From an uncultured Ruminococcus sp. (GTDB taxonomy: Bacteria > Bacillota > Clostridia > Oscillospirales > Ruminococcaceae), in the NCBI GenBank assembly GCA_910579955.1, contig CAJTWE010000003.1:62001-126000 (forward strand): a stretch of DNA of 64,000 bases. Direction: 5' to 3'. A program made the translations under genes and the position numbers. Of this stretch, positions 8,391 to 16,907 are shown in pieces; the first letter of the stretch is position 1, and every line of letters starts with the position of its first letter. A model generated the notes under the pieces. It was not told the origin of the DNA. It was given only the letters and a program-made list of their open reading frames with translations, and searched no databases.

Positions 8391-8417
8391 AATATCATAT
8401 TTTATATTTATAATCAA
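8389..8417 (-). promoter_or_regulatory. Promoter of the CorC-family gene
   Basis: On the minus strand TTGATT (plus 8412-8417), 17-bp spacer, TATTAT (plus 8389-8394), extended -10 TGA. The two divergent promoters share part of their -10 DNA, so they should exclude each other. Confidence 0.72.
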
Positions 8418-8468
8418 GTGCTATTTTTAATTTTGGCATTTTGCACCGAAAAGAAAGGAATTTTTAAT

Positions 8469-8957
8469 ATGAATCGACTTATTTTATGGTTTGTTGGACT
8501 TATGCCTAAAAAGATCCAGAGTTTTTATTTCAAGCATGAAGAAGTTTTATTATACATATTTTACGGTGGACTGACTACTGTAGTTTCATTTATTACAAAG
8601 CTTGTCCCGCTTTATCTTGCAAATAAAGAAGCAATGGGCGATTTTTATACAGTGTATTCGGCAGGCTGTGCAGTGTTCTCATGGATATGTGCTGTTACAT
8701 TTGCATTCTTTACTAATCGTGCATATGTTTTTAAAAGCACTGCAAAAACAAGAAAGGCATTCTGGATGGAATTTATAAATTTCTATATAGGCAGACTTGC
8801 GTCTCTGGGCATAGATACGCTTCTTACCGCTGTATTTATCGGCTGGTTGAGATGGAGTGCATTCTGGGTAACACTTGCCGCACAAATAATTATTCTTATA
8901 ATAAATTATGTTATAAGCAAGGTATTTGTTTTCAAGGAAACTGAGAATAAGTCTTAA
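8469..8957 (+). CDS. GtrA family membrane protein
   Basis: A 162-residue protein with four transmembrane helices of the GtrA/DPMS family, implicated in moving lipid-linked sugars across the membrane for cell-surface polysaccharides. Typical motifs are YGGLTTVVSF near the start and FFTNRAYVFKS in the middle; the C-terminus repeats the pattern INYVISKVFVF. The frame begins upstream at a GTG, but ATG 8469 follows GAAAGGA and gives the normal family length. No glycosyltransferase partner is next to it, so its substrate is not predictable. Confidence 0.87.
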   Translation: MNRLILWFVGLMPKKIQSFYFKHEEVLLYIFYGGLTTVVSFITKLVPLYLANKEAMGDFYTVYSAGCAVFSWICAVTFAFFTNRAYVFKSTAKTRKAFWMEFINFYIGRLASLGIDTLLTAVFIGWLRWSAFWVTLAAQIIILIINYVISKVFVFKETENKS

Positions 8958-8994
8958 AAATAGGAATAATTTTATAACAACAGTACATAATACC

Positions 8995-9032
8995 AAAGGC
9001 AGCACTACATAAAATGCTGCCTTTGCTTTTTT
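8995..9032 (+). terminator. Terminator after gtrA
   Basis: A 10-bp stem AAAGGCAGCA/TGCTGCCTTT (8995-9004, 9015-9024) then GC and a run of T. It ends only about 26 nt before the next start codon, so it may also act on the DUF421 transcript. Confidence 0.85.
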
Positions 9033-9057
9033 AAGAGACTTTTTAGGAGAGAGTAAA

Positions 9058-9732
9058 ATGGGTATTATATTGCTTCGTTCTGTTGTTTTATATCTGATAG
9101 TCATATTTTCGTTGCGGCTTATGGGAAAAAGGCAGCTCGGTGAATTACAGCCGGGTGAGCTTGTTATAACTATTTTAATATCAAATATAGCTACTCTTCC
9201 TATAGAAAATCCTGCTTTGCCGCTGCTGCCGGGAATGCTGCCTATACTGACTCTTGTATGTCTGGAAGTTATAATGTCTTTTTGTACAATGAAATCAAAG
9301 AAGCTTAGAAAGCTTGTTTCCGGAAGTCCTAAAATAGTTATAAGGGACGGGGAGATTATTCAAAATACCATGCTGGAGCTTCGTTTGACTATAGATGACC
9401 TGCTTATGGCGCTTCGCAGTAATCAGATATTCAGTCCTGACGAAGTACAGTTTGCCATCGTGGAAACGACGGGCGCAATATCTGTATATCCTAAAGCGGC
9501 ATACAGAAATATAGTACAGGAAGACATGGGCATTAAAAATATCTCAGAAGATCCGCCATGTGTGGTAGTATCTGATTGTGCAATAATGGAAAAGGCACTT
9601 AAAAGTATTGGAAAAGATGAAAAATGGCTGAAAAAGGAACTCCAAAAACAAAAGCTCTCAGCAGATAGAACGTTTCTTGCAATGGCAACAGTCAGCGGAA
9701 TATGTGTTGTGATTGAGAAGAAGGGAGTGTAG
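9058..9732 (+). CDS. DUF421 (YetF-like) membrane protein
   Basis: A 224-residue protein with about three N-terminal transmembrane helices and a cytosolic DUF421 domain. The family signature LRLMGKRQLGELQPGELVI lies right after the first helix. Further conserved parts are IENP, SGSPKIVIRDGEI and DLLMALRSNQIFSPDEVQFAIVE. Members of this family (YetF and others in spore formers) are membrane proteins of poorly known function. It is coupled to a DUF4363 gene 5 nt downstream, the usual partner. Confidence 0.9.
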   Translation: MGIILLRSVVLYLIVIFSLRLMGKRQLGELQPGELVITILISNIATLPIENPALPLLPGMLPILTLVCLEVIMSFCTMKSKKLRKLVSGSPKIVIRDGEIIQNTMLELRLTIDDLLMALRSNQIFSPDEVQFAIVETTGAISVYPKAAYRNIVQEDMGIKNISEDPPCVVVSDCAIMEKALKSIGKDEKWLKKELQKQKLSADRTFLAMATVSGICVVIEKKGV

Positions 9733-9737
9733 GATTT

Positions 9738-10085
9738 ATGAACCATGTAAAGTGGGCGTTTGCAATACTTACGGTTATTGTATCAGTAAGTTTGTTTTCG
9801 GAATATATGTTAAAACGTCAGTGCAATGAACTTACAGAAATGCTTTATGAGCTTAAAGATGCAGCGGAAAAAGGCGATGATGAAAGTGTGGAAAAGCTCT
9901 GCGATACTGTGAATGATAAGTGGGATAAGGTGGAAAAAATGATAACATACACTGTGCCTATGGATAGGATAAGTCAGGCAGAACAAAGCATTTGCAGGCT
10001 GAAACCTCTTTTCATGTCTGACTCAGACGAATTTGGAGCTGAGATCATGACAGCAACGGTGATTTGCAGTAAAATTTGTGGATGA
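9738..10085 (+). CDS. DUF4363 family protein
   Basis: A 115-residue protein with one N-terminal membrane helix (about residues 5-20) and a helical extracytoplasmic domain with many Glu, Asp and Lys. The pattern CNELTEMLYELKDAAEKGD...DKWDKVEKM resembles DUF4363, usually encoded next to DUF421. It follows that gene by 5 nt in one transcription unit. The molecular role is unknown. Confidence 0.75.
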   Translation: MNHVKWAFAILTVIVSVSLFSEYMLKRQCNELTEMLYELKDAAEKGDDESVEKLCDTVNDKWDKVEKMITYTVPMDRISQAEQSICRLKPLFMSDSDEFGAEIMTATVICSKICG

Positions 10086-10101
10086 AGTTATGTATTGCCT
10101 C

Positions 10102-10130
10102 TTGAACCTTTGTATTTAATATGATATAAT
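10102..10130 (+). promoter_or_regulatory. Promoter of the GTPase-nuclease fusion gene
   Basis: TTGAAC (10102-10107), 17-bp spacer, TATAAT (10125-10130), with an extended -10 TGA. It lies 29 nt before the start codon and shows that the fusion gene is not just a distal part of the DUF421 operon. Confidence 0.78.
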
Positions 10131-10159
10131 CAATATAGTTAAAAGCAAAGGATGATTTG

Positions 10160-12802
10160 ATGAAAAGACTTGCAGCAGGTATACTTGCCCATGTTGATTC
10201 CGGTAAGACTACACTTTCAGAAGCTATGCTATATCGGTCGGGAGAAATACGAAAGCTCGGAAGAGTTGATTACGGAGATGCCTTTCTTGATACCCACTCT
10301 TTGGAAAAGAAAAGAGGTATTACTATTTTTTCAAAGCAGGCAATGATAAGATTGAAGAATACCGAAATAACTCTTCTTGATACTCCGGGACATGTGGACT
10401 TTTCTTCGGAAATGGAAAGGACACTACAAGTTATTGATATAGCAGTTCTTGTTATCAGTGCTTCTGATGGCGTTCAAAGTCATACGGAAACGCTTTGGAA
10501 GCTTCTTTCAAGATATAATATACCTGTTTTTATTTTTGTAAATAAAATGGATATAGCCGGCAGAGATTCGGATGATATCCTTTTAGAGCTGAAAAGCAGG
10601 CTTAGTAATGCCTGCGTTGATTTTACTCATATAGAAGATGATATGTTTTTTGAACGTACCGCTCTTTGCGATGAGGTGCTGCTGGACAGTTTTATTGAAA
10701 ATGGCAGTCTTACCAAAGATGAAATATCATCTGCCGTTATGGAAAGACGTATATTTCCATGCTGTTTTGGTTCTGCACGTAAAATTGACGGCATAGATAA
10801 CTTGCTTGGATGTATTGAAGAATATGCCTGCTCTCCGAATTATCAAGAGAAATTTGGAGCACGTGTTTTTAAAATAGCTGAGGATGACAAGGGCGAACGT
10901 CTTACGTTTATGAAGATAACCGGAGGCAAACTGAAAGTACGCTCTCAGCTTAGCATAACGCTTCCCGACGGAAGTACAGCTTTGGAAAAGGTAAATGGTA
11001 TACGTATTTATTCTGGAAATAAATATAGCACAGTGGATGAAGCAGAAGCCGGCATGATATGTGCGGTTCTTGGCTGTAATTTTACACAATGCGGAATGGG
11101 TCTTGGTTTTGAAGAGGAAAGCGGCAAGCCTTTTTTGCAGCCTGTAATGAATTATCGCCTTGTGCTTACTGACGGTACAGACCCTGTAAAGGCTATTGAT
11201 AAGCTCAAACGGCTTGAAGATGAAAATCCTGAGCTGCATCTTGTGTGGAATGAACGCCTTTCGGAGATACATGTTGAGCTTATGGGAGCGGTTCAAATAG
11301 AAATACTTTCTGCTATAATCCATGATAGATTTGGAATGGATGTAGCATTTGATAAAGGCAGTATTTCTTATAAGGAAACAATTGCTGGGGCTGTTGAGGG
11401 TGTAGGTCATTATGAACCGCTTCGTCATTATGCTGAGGTACATATTCTTTTAGAACCTCTTCCTAAAAACAGCGGACTAGAGTTTTGTACTGACTGTTCT
11501 GAGGATATTCTGGATAAAAACTGGCAGCGACTCATTTTAACCCATATGCAGGAAAAAACTCACGTAGGAGTACTCACAGGTTTTCCTATAACTGATATGC
11601 GTCTTACACTTGTCTCCGGACGTGCACATAAGAAGCATACAGAAGGAGGAGACTTTCGTCAAGCGACCTACAGAGCCATAAGACAGGGACTTCGTATGGC
11701 AAAGAGTATTCTATTAGAACCGTTTTATGCGTTTCGTTTAGAAGTGCCGAGCAGTCAAATTGGACGTGCAATGACAGATCTTGAGAGAATGGATGCAGAA
11801 TTTTTACCTCCTGAAATAAATGGTGAGATGTCTGTCATTTCCGGAAGATGTTCTGCTGAGAAAATGCAGGATTATGCGGCTGAAATAAATGCCTACACAC
11901 AAGGCAAGGGCAAATTATGCTGTATTCCGGATGGATATGATAAATGCAAACAATCTGATAATGTGATTGAAGATATAGGTTATGACCCGGACAGTGATAC
12001 GGAAAATTCATCAGATTCTATATTTTGTTCTCATGGTGCAGGCTTTCTTGTAAAATGGAACGATGTACCTGAATATATGCATATTCCCTATAAAAAAGAT
12101 ATCTCCAAGGAAGAAGCAGAAGAAGTCTATGCGCCTAATAGTACAGGATATTCACGAGCAGCCTATAGTGGAAGTCTTGAAGAGGACAAAGAGCTTATGG
12201 CAATATTTGAAAAGACTTATGGTAAGATAAAACGTGATGAAAGAAATGCACTTCATACAAGGCGTGACGAGACCGTAAGTTATGAGCAGGTCGCACCTCA
12301 GAAACCTACTCAGGAGTATATTTTAGTTGATGGATATAATATAATTTTTGCGTGGGATGAGCTTAAAAAAATATCTGATGAAAATTTAGATGCGGCACGT
12401 CATAAGCTTATAGAAATTATGATAAATTACAAAGGTGTTCGCAAGTGTGAAATAATCGTAGTATTTGACGCATATCGTGTAAAGGGAAATCCTGGATCTG
12501 AGAAAGAAATAGACGGTATTCATGTAGTGTATACAAAGGAAGCTCAGACAGCCGATTCGTATATTGAACGAACAGCTCATGACCTTAGCAGTGATTACAG
12601 AGTGAGAGTAGCTACATCTGACAGATTGGAGCAGATCATCATTTTAGGCGGTGGTGCTTATCGTATGTCAGCGTCTGAATTTTATGAAGAAATTCGTCTG
12701 GCAGGGCGTGAAATAAATGAATATATTGAGCTTACTAATATGAAATCGGCACATATAAGCAAAGGAATAGCAGAAAAGAAATCTGCAAAATCAAAGAAGT
12801 AA
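10160..12802 (+). CDS. EF-G/TetM-like translational GTPase fused to a YacP/Rae1-like NYN nuclease domain
   Basis: An 880-residue protein. The N-terminal GTPase has G1 AHVDSGKT (10-17), RGIT (52-55), DTPGH (74-78) and NKMD (128-131), then EF-G-like domains II to V as in ribosomal protection proteins. The loop matching the tetracycline-displacing YSP tip of TetM/TetO reads GRAHKKHTEGGDF, so classical tetracycline resistance is unlikely. From about residue 718 a NYN domain follows: LVDGYNIIF, IVVFDAY, TADSYIE and VATSDRLEQ keep the acidic residues of the PIN/NYN fold. YacP (Rae1) of Bacillus subtilis is a ribosome-dependent mRNA endonuclease of the A site. A ribosome-guided nuclease is therefore inferred. 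ATG 10160 is preferred to TTG 10157, with AAAGGA upstream. Confidence 0.85.
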   Translation: MKRLAAGILAHVDSGKTTLSEAMLYRSGEIRKLGRVDYGDAFLDTHSLEKKRGITIFSKQAMIRLKNTEITLLDTPGHVDFSSEMERTLQVIDIAVLVISASDGVQSHTETLWKLLSRYNIPVFIFVNKMDIAGRDSDDILLELKSRLSNACVDFTHIEDDMFFERTALCDEVLLDSFIENGSLTKDEISSAVMERRIFPCCFGSARKIDGIDNLLGCIEEYACSPNYQEKFGARVFKIAEDDKGERLTFMKITGGKLKVRSQLSITLPDGSTALEKVNGIRIYSGNKYSTVDEAEAGMICAVLGCNFTQCGMGLGFEEESGKPFLQPVMNYRLVLTDGTDPVKAIDKLKRLEDENPELHLVWNERLSEIHVELMGAVQIEILSAIIHDRFGMDVAFDKGSISYKETIAGAVEGVGHYEPLRHYAEVHILLEPLPKNSGLEFCTDCSEDILDKNWQRLILTHMQEKTHVGVLTGFPITDMRLTLVSGRAHKKHTEGGDFRQATYRAIRQGLRMAKSILLEPFYAFRLEVPSSQIGRAMTDLERMDAEFLPPEINGEMSVISGRCSAEKMQDYAAEINAYTQGKGKLCCIPDGYDKCKQSDNVIEDIGYDPDSDTENSSDSIFCSHGAGFLVKWNDVPEYMHIPYKKDISKEEAEEVYAPNSTGYSRAAYSGSLEEDKELMAIFEKTYGKIKRDERNALHTRRDETVSYEQVAPQKPTQEYILVDGYNIIFAWDELKKISDENLDAARHKLIEIMINYKGVRKCEIIVVFDAYRVKGNPGSEKEIDGIHVVYTKEAQTADSYIERTAHDLSSDYRVRVATSDRLEQIIILGGGAYRMSASEFYEEIRLAGREINEYIELTNMKSAHISKGIAEKKSAKSKK

Positions 12803-12816
12803 TAGGAGTAATACTT

Positions 12817-13296
12817 ATGAAAGAAATCGTGCTAAAAAAAACGCCTGAGGAATACTCAAAGGCAGCAGGTGAATATTTTATACAGGGCTATAATTGCAGT
12901 CAATCTGTAGTACTTGCATTTGCAGAAGAGCTTGGATTTTCTATAGATACTGCTGCAAGATTTTCCTCTTCATTTGGGGGTGGAATGGGCAGACTCAGAG
13001 AGGTTTGCGGTACTGTCAGCGGAATGTTTATAGTTGCAGGTATGATAGCTGGATATTCCGATCCGAAGGATTATGCAGCAAAAACCGCCCATTACAAGCG
13101 CATTCAAGAGCTTGCAGAGCGGTTCAGAGAAAGTACAGGCAGTATAATCTGCCGTGAATTATTGGGACTTAAAAAGACTGGAGCAGACAGCTATGTTCCT
13201 GAAAAGCGCACTGACGAGTATTATAAAAAACGTCCGTGTAAAGGAATGGCGGAATTAGCTGCAAAAATAACAGCAGAGTATTTTATTGAGCATTAA
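12817..13296 (+). CDS. C_GCAxxG_C_C family redox-type protein
   Basis: A 159-residue helical protein of the C_GCAxxG_C_C family, a putative metal- or redox-active family. The cysteines fit: YNCSQSV near the N-terminus, REVCGTVSG in the middle, SIICRELLG and RPCKGM near the C-terminus. The central motif reads GMGRLREVCG, a variant of GCAxxG. Members are often near redox or metal reductases. Here it follows the GTPase-nuclease gene by 14 nt and is probably cotranscribed. It overlaps the end of the converging gene by 4 bp. Confidence 0.8.
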   Translation: MKEIVLKKTPEEYSKAAGEYFIQGYNCSQSVVLAFAEELGFSIDTAARFSSSFGGGMGRLREVCGTVSGMFIVAGMIAGYSDPKDYAAKTAHYKRIQELAERFRESTGSIICRELLGLKKTGADSYVPEKRTDEYYKKRPCKGMAELAAKITAEYFIEH

Positions 13297-14132
13297 TATA
13301 TTGTCATAGCCTGCTGATACATCAGTTCATCATAAACAGCGAAAAACTGATCTATATCGTATTGTACCTCGCCTCTAAGAGGGTCGCACAATGTTACGGT
13401 GTTTGATGGTATATCATATCCACTGAGCAGCATACAATGTTCATAATTATTCCAGTAAACATCTTCGCCGTCAGGTTTTGTCCATGCATATTGACCCTCA
13501 ACGTATTGTGCATATACAGTATTCCAGATAACGATAGGATGATTGCTGGCAATTACATAGAAAAGCTCTTCTTTAGTGCTTCCTGAGAGATTGACAGGTT
13601 CAAGGCTGCTGTTTTGATCTGCAAGATATTCCGTAGCAGCCTTCATGATAACAGGTGAATAACATCCGTAGCCGTCAGCATGAGGGTCGCCTATGTATTT
13701 TTCAAAAAATGAGTAATTTGTACCATTTTCCATTACACTATCAAGATATGTATCAGCCATTACCACCTTGTCAACCTTGAATCCGAGATAATTCAGCAAG
13801 CAGGTAAGGGAAGTGATTTCACATCCTGTAGGAAGTTCCGGTTCTTGCATAATAGGTTCAACATCTATTTGAAAGCTTTCAGGAAGAGTGCTTACAGTTA
13901 CAAGCGGAGCTTTTCCGGTAGTAGTCATTTCGGTAGTGATTTCACTTGCAATTTCAGTTTCTTCTGTATGTACCTCTACGTTGTCAACATAAATGTCTGA
14001 TATATCTGTTACAGCAGTTTGATCTGATATTAAAGTGTTGGATGGTTCAGATTCAGCAGGCTCTATACTTCCGCAGCCCGAAAGTATTGTAATATTTAGG
14101 GCTAAAACTATAAAAATATGACTTTTTTTCAT
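13293..14132 (-). CDS. C39-like peptidase domain lipoprotein
   Basis: A 279-residue lipoprotein. The signal peptide ends in the lipobox ILSGC, so the mature protein is lipid-anchored. A Thr/Glu/Ser linker leads to a papain-fold peptidase_C39_2-like domain: nucleophile Cys in PTGCEITSL, His in NYEHCMLLSGYD, and a following CDP segment. The target may be peptide bonds at the cell surface or self-processing; not known. ATG 14132 has AAGGAG upstream; the longer frame to 14243 has no good start. A -10-like TATAAT with TGT lies at 14254-14259. Confidence 0.83.
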   Translation of the reverse strand: MKKSHIFIVLALNITILSGCGSIEPAESEPSNTLISDQTAVTDISDIYVDNVEVHTEETEIASEITTEMTTTGKAPLVTVSTLPESFQIDVEPIMQEPELPTGCEITSLTCLLNYLGFKVDKVVMADTYLDSVMENGTNYSFFEKYIGDPHADGYGCYSPVIMKAATEYLADQNSSLEPVNLSGSTKEELFYVIASNHPIVIWNTVYAQYVEGQYAWTKPDGEDVYWNNYEHCMLLSGYDIPSNTVTLCDPLRGEVQYDIDQFFAVYDELMYQQAMTIY

Positions 14133-14549
14133 AATAAGTAACTCCTTAAAAATTATAATAATTGGGTTGTTGCTTATTGCATTAATTATAAATAAAAAAT
14201 ATTGTGATACGATCGCTTGACATTTTGAAATGTTAAAATACAATATCTATTTTATTATAACATAGTTTTCTTTTATTTGGGACAAGCTTGCAATCAACTT
14301 TTTGTAAATCAAATGTAACTTTTTAGCAACAAAAGTTAAAAAACGGAAATAGCAATAGTCAAAATCACTGAAAATTTATTTTAGTATTTTTTGAAATGCT
14401 CAAAAAATAGTTTTTCACTGATAAAATATATAAATATGCTTGACCTTGATTTGAAAAAAAGGTATAATAATGGTGTGTAACTATGCTCATATAATGTGGG
14501 CGAAAGAGATTTTTTACAGCTTTACAAGCTGTGTATTATGGAGTGTATT
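14133..14549. other. 417-bp AT-rich divergent intergenic region
   Basis: The region separates the C39 lipoprotein (minus) from the TPR membrane protein (plus). It holds a minus-strand TATAAT with TGT (14254-14259) but no well-spaced -35, and an inverted repeat ACATTT/AAATGT (14220-14233) that could be an operator. The plus-strand promoter at 14440-14468 is listed separately. No RNA gene or coding sequence was seen. Confidence 0.5.
14440..14468 (+). promoter_or_regulatory. Promoter of the zinc-ribbon/TPR membrane protein gene
   Basis: TTGACC (14440-14445), 17-bp spacer, TATAAT (14463-14468). Confidence 0.8.
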
Positions 14550-16331
14550 ATGGCAAAATTCTGGTGTAAGGTATGCGGTCAGCTGCTCGACCCTATTGAT
14601 GGGGCAGTGGTGGCGACATGTGACTCCTGCGGTGCAAGGCAGGTGCTTCCTATTCCCTTAGGCAACGAATATCTTGAGTACTATGCCGAGCTTGTTATAT
14701 TGCAGCAGAGTGAGCAGTTTGAAAAGGCAGAAGAGCTTTTTGAACATCTTATTCTTGAAGGCGGTGCGGACGCTGCATTGTATTGGCTTGGTGTGCTTAT
14801 TGATTACAAAGCTGTATACATTCGTGAGAACGAAGGCTATACAATAAGGTGTGGCATGGCAGGAGAAACAAGTGTCGTGGAACATGAAAGCTTTCAGAAA
14901 GTTCTGCATTATGCGAGTCCGGCTCAGCGTGGAATTTTTGAAATGGATGGCAGGATACTTGAAGAATCACGTCTTGAGGTTCTGGGAAAGTACAGTACAG
15001 AAGATGCTGATGCTGAGCTTCCGCTTAACAGGGGATTTCTGTGCCTAGAGGATGGCGCATGGGATGCAGCTGAAGCACAGTTTGACAGGGTGCTTAGTGA
15101 AGAGCCAGACAATGCTCTTGCTTATTTCGGCAAGATGATGGTAGAGCTTCAGGTGCATCGTGAAGGTGAACTCTCACAGACGGGAACACGACTTTCTGAA
15201 ACTGAAAATTACAAAAATGTTCTAAAATACGGCGATGAGCTTTTGTGTGAGAGATTAAAAAAATATCGTGAAGCAGGTATATTGTATCAGGCAACGAAAC
15301 ATGGAAAATGTGCGGAAACAATTGATGATTGGAAACACGTAAAAAAGCTGCTTATGGAAATACGTGGCAACGAACGTGCGGGTGAGTATCTTGCACTTTG
15401 TGATAGAAAAATACGTGCTATTATGGTTCGTGAAGCTCAGCTTGTAATGGGTTGCAGGGAGGCGGTTAATCTTGGCCTTACAACGGCAACACTCGGTACA
15501 AGAATGGTAAGTGCGAATTATTACTATGATTTTGATATGTCTGAAAAATCTAAAAATAAAGTGCAGCGAAAGCTTACAATTCCTTCAAGCCGTGTTGTGG
15601 CTATATTTGCGCTTATTATTATGATTATACTAGCATTGATTTTTACACTGTCGTTTTTTATGGGCAATGATGATGAGTCTGATCAATTGCAGGATCAAAG
15701 TCAGGGCTATCTTGATAATAGTATGACAAATAATAATATAAAAGATGAGACTCGTACTTTACAGAGTACATCAGAGAGCAGTTCTTCACTATCAGAAGCT
15801 GAAATGTGTGTAGTTGGAACTATGGCGTTTACTCTTGATAGTAATGGAAAAGTTGTATGCCTTAATGAATCATATGAGGATGTGACGCATGAAGAGACGC
15901 AAAATGGTGCAAGCTTTGTTATTAATGTAGCTCCCTATGAATCGGATTTCGGTACATGGAGTGATGTTACAAAGCTTTATAACGATCCCGATGGTGCGAT
16001 GCTTTTTGGTGTTATGGAAAATGGTACAGTATCATATGATATATTTTCTTCCTCTAAGATGAATTATGAAGCAAAGTATAAAGCTGTGTCATCATGGATG
16101 AATGTAGAAGAGCTTATCTGGGAAGATGGAAATGTGAAAGATCCATGCCTTTTTGCATTGACAAAAAAGGGTGAGATTTATGCATCCGATGATGGAATTG
16201 AGAAATCTGTTAAAAATATGATAGAGCCTATCATGAAACAAGGTTTTCAGATAGAGACTTTGCAGGTGCAAAACGGTACTCTGCATATTTTAACTGATGA
16301 TGGAAGTTATGTTTCTGTAAAATACAAATAG
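14550..16331 (+). CDS. Zinc-ribbon/TPR membrane protein, unknown function
   Basis: A 593-residue protein of no named family. It begins with a zinc ribbon (FWCKVCG ... TCDSCG, about residues 4-30), continues with a helical TPR-like region (WDAAEAQFDRVLSEEPDNALAYFG is one clear repeat), has one transmembrane helix near residues 350-373, then a Ser/Asn/Gln linker and a beta-rich C-terminal domain. The zinc ribbon and TPR part should be cytosolic and the C-terminal domain outside. This layout suggests a sensor or scaffold; not proven. ATG 14550 has GGAG six nt upstream; longer starts lack a site. Confidence 0.75.
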   Translation: MAKFWCKVCGQLLDPIDGAVVATCDSCGARQVLPIPLGNEYLEYYAELVILQQSEQFEKAEELFEHLILEGGADAALYWLGVLIDYKAVYIRENEGYTIRCGMAGETSVVEHESFQKVLHYASPAQRGIFEMDGRILEESRLEVLGKYSTEDADAELPLNRGFLCLEDGAWDAAEAQFDRVLSEEPDNALAYFGKMMVELQVHREGELSQTGTRLSETENYKNVLKYGDELLCERLKKYREAGILYQATKHGKCAETIDDWKHVKKLLMEIRGNERAGEYLALCDRKIRAIMVREAQLVMGCREAVNLGLTTATLGTRMVSANYYYDFDMSEKSKNKVQRKLTIPSSRVVAIFALIIMIILALIFTLSFFMGNDDESDQLQDQSQGYLDNSMTNNNIKDETRTLQSTSESSSSLSEAEMCVVGTMAFTLDSNGKVVCLNESYEDVTHEETQNGASFVINVAPYESDFGTWSDVTKLYNDPDGAMLFGVMENGTVSYDIFSSSKMNYEAKYKAVSSWMNVEELIWEDGNVKDPCLFALTKKGEIYASDDGIEKSVKNMIEPIMKQGFQIETLQVQNGTLHILTDDGSYVSVKYK

Positions 16332-16347
16332 ATACATAAAATAACAG

Positions 16348-16380
16348 AGCTGCTGCATCTAAAAAATGCAGCAGCTTTTA
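16348..16380. terminator. Terminator after the TPR membrane protein gene
   Basis: Arms AGCTGCTGCAT (16348-16358) and ATGCAGCAGCT (16366-16376) followed by TTTTA. It lies between converging genes and may serve both. Confidence 0.85.
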
Positions 16381-16410
16381 TTATTATAAATTATTATAAA
16401 TTATTATAAA
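16381..16410. repeat. Three perfect copies of the 10-mer TTATTATAAA
   Basis: Three head-to-tail copies directly after the terminator. The third copy runs into the stop codon of the converging GNAT gene. It is a simple slippage-prone repeat. Confidence 0.9.
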
Positions 16411-16904
16411 TCGCTCAAATCGTGATAATAGAGTATTGTATCAAGGAAATTGCCGGAATCTTGCCTATATCCTCCGGGAAGAATGCCAAGGCGCTGAAAG
16501 TTCATAGACTCATAGAGCTTTTGAGCGTCAACATTGGTGCATACAACTGCATTAAATTGTAGTAGTCTAAAGCCTTTTCTTTTTGTTTCTTCAAGAGAAT
16601 GCTGCACCAGCTTTCTGCCTATACCTTTATGACGCATAACAGACCATACCACGTAGCTTGCATTTGCGATATGTTTACAGTGACCTACGCCGTTTGGATG
16701 TAGGATATAAAGCCCTACTACAACGCCGGTTGATTTATCAGCAGCAATACATGTGCTTGTCTGGTCACTGAAAAATGAAAGTGCTTCATCTTCTGTCATA
16801 ATTTTTTGCTGCGGAAGAGTATCACCATTTTGTATAGCTTCATTCCAAATACGTACCATTGACGGAATATCTTGTTTCTGAAAATATCTTATTTCGATTT
16901 CCAT
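16404..16904 (-). CDS. GNAT family N-acetyltransferase
   Basis: A 166-residue acetyl-CoA-dependent acyltransferase. The acetyl-CoA loop is RHKGIGRKLV and the segment VVCTNVDAQKLYESMNFQRLG is the typical beta5-alpha4 part. The C-terminus (GGYRQDSGNFLDTILYYHDL) resembles the phosphinothricin/L-amino acid N-acetyltransferase-like subgroup. Substrate unknown. It starts 3 nt after the dockerin-protein gene with AAGGAG in front, so both are probably cotranscribed, although they share no evident function. Confidence 0.85.
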   Translation of the reverse strand: MEIEIRYFQKQDIPSMVRIWNEAIQNGDTLPQQKIMTEDEALSFFSDQTSTCIAADKSTGVVVGLYILHPNGVGHCKHIANASYVVWSVMRHKGIGRKLVQHSLEETKRKGFRLLQFNAVVCTNVDAQKLYESMNFQRLGILPGGYRQDSGNFLDTILYYHDLSDL

Positions 16905-16907
16905 AAT

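Noticed and set aside
10160..12802. Tetracycline resistance gene (TetM/TetO type)
   Set aside because: The fold is alike, but the domain IV tip that displaces the drug is not conserved and a nuclease domain is fused. A resistance call would be misleading.
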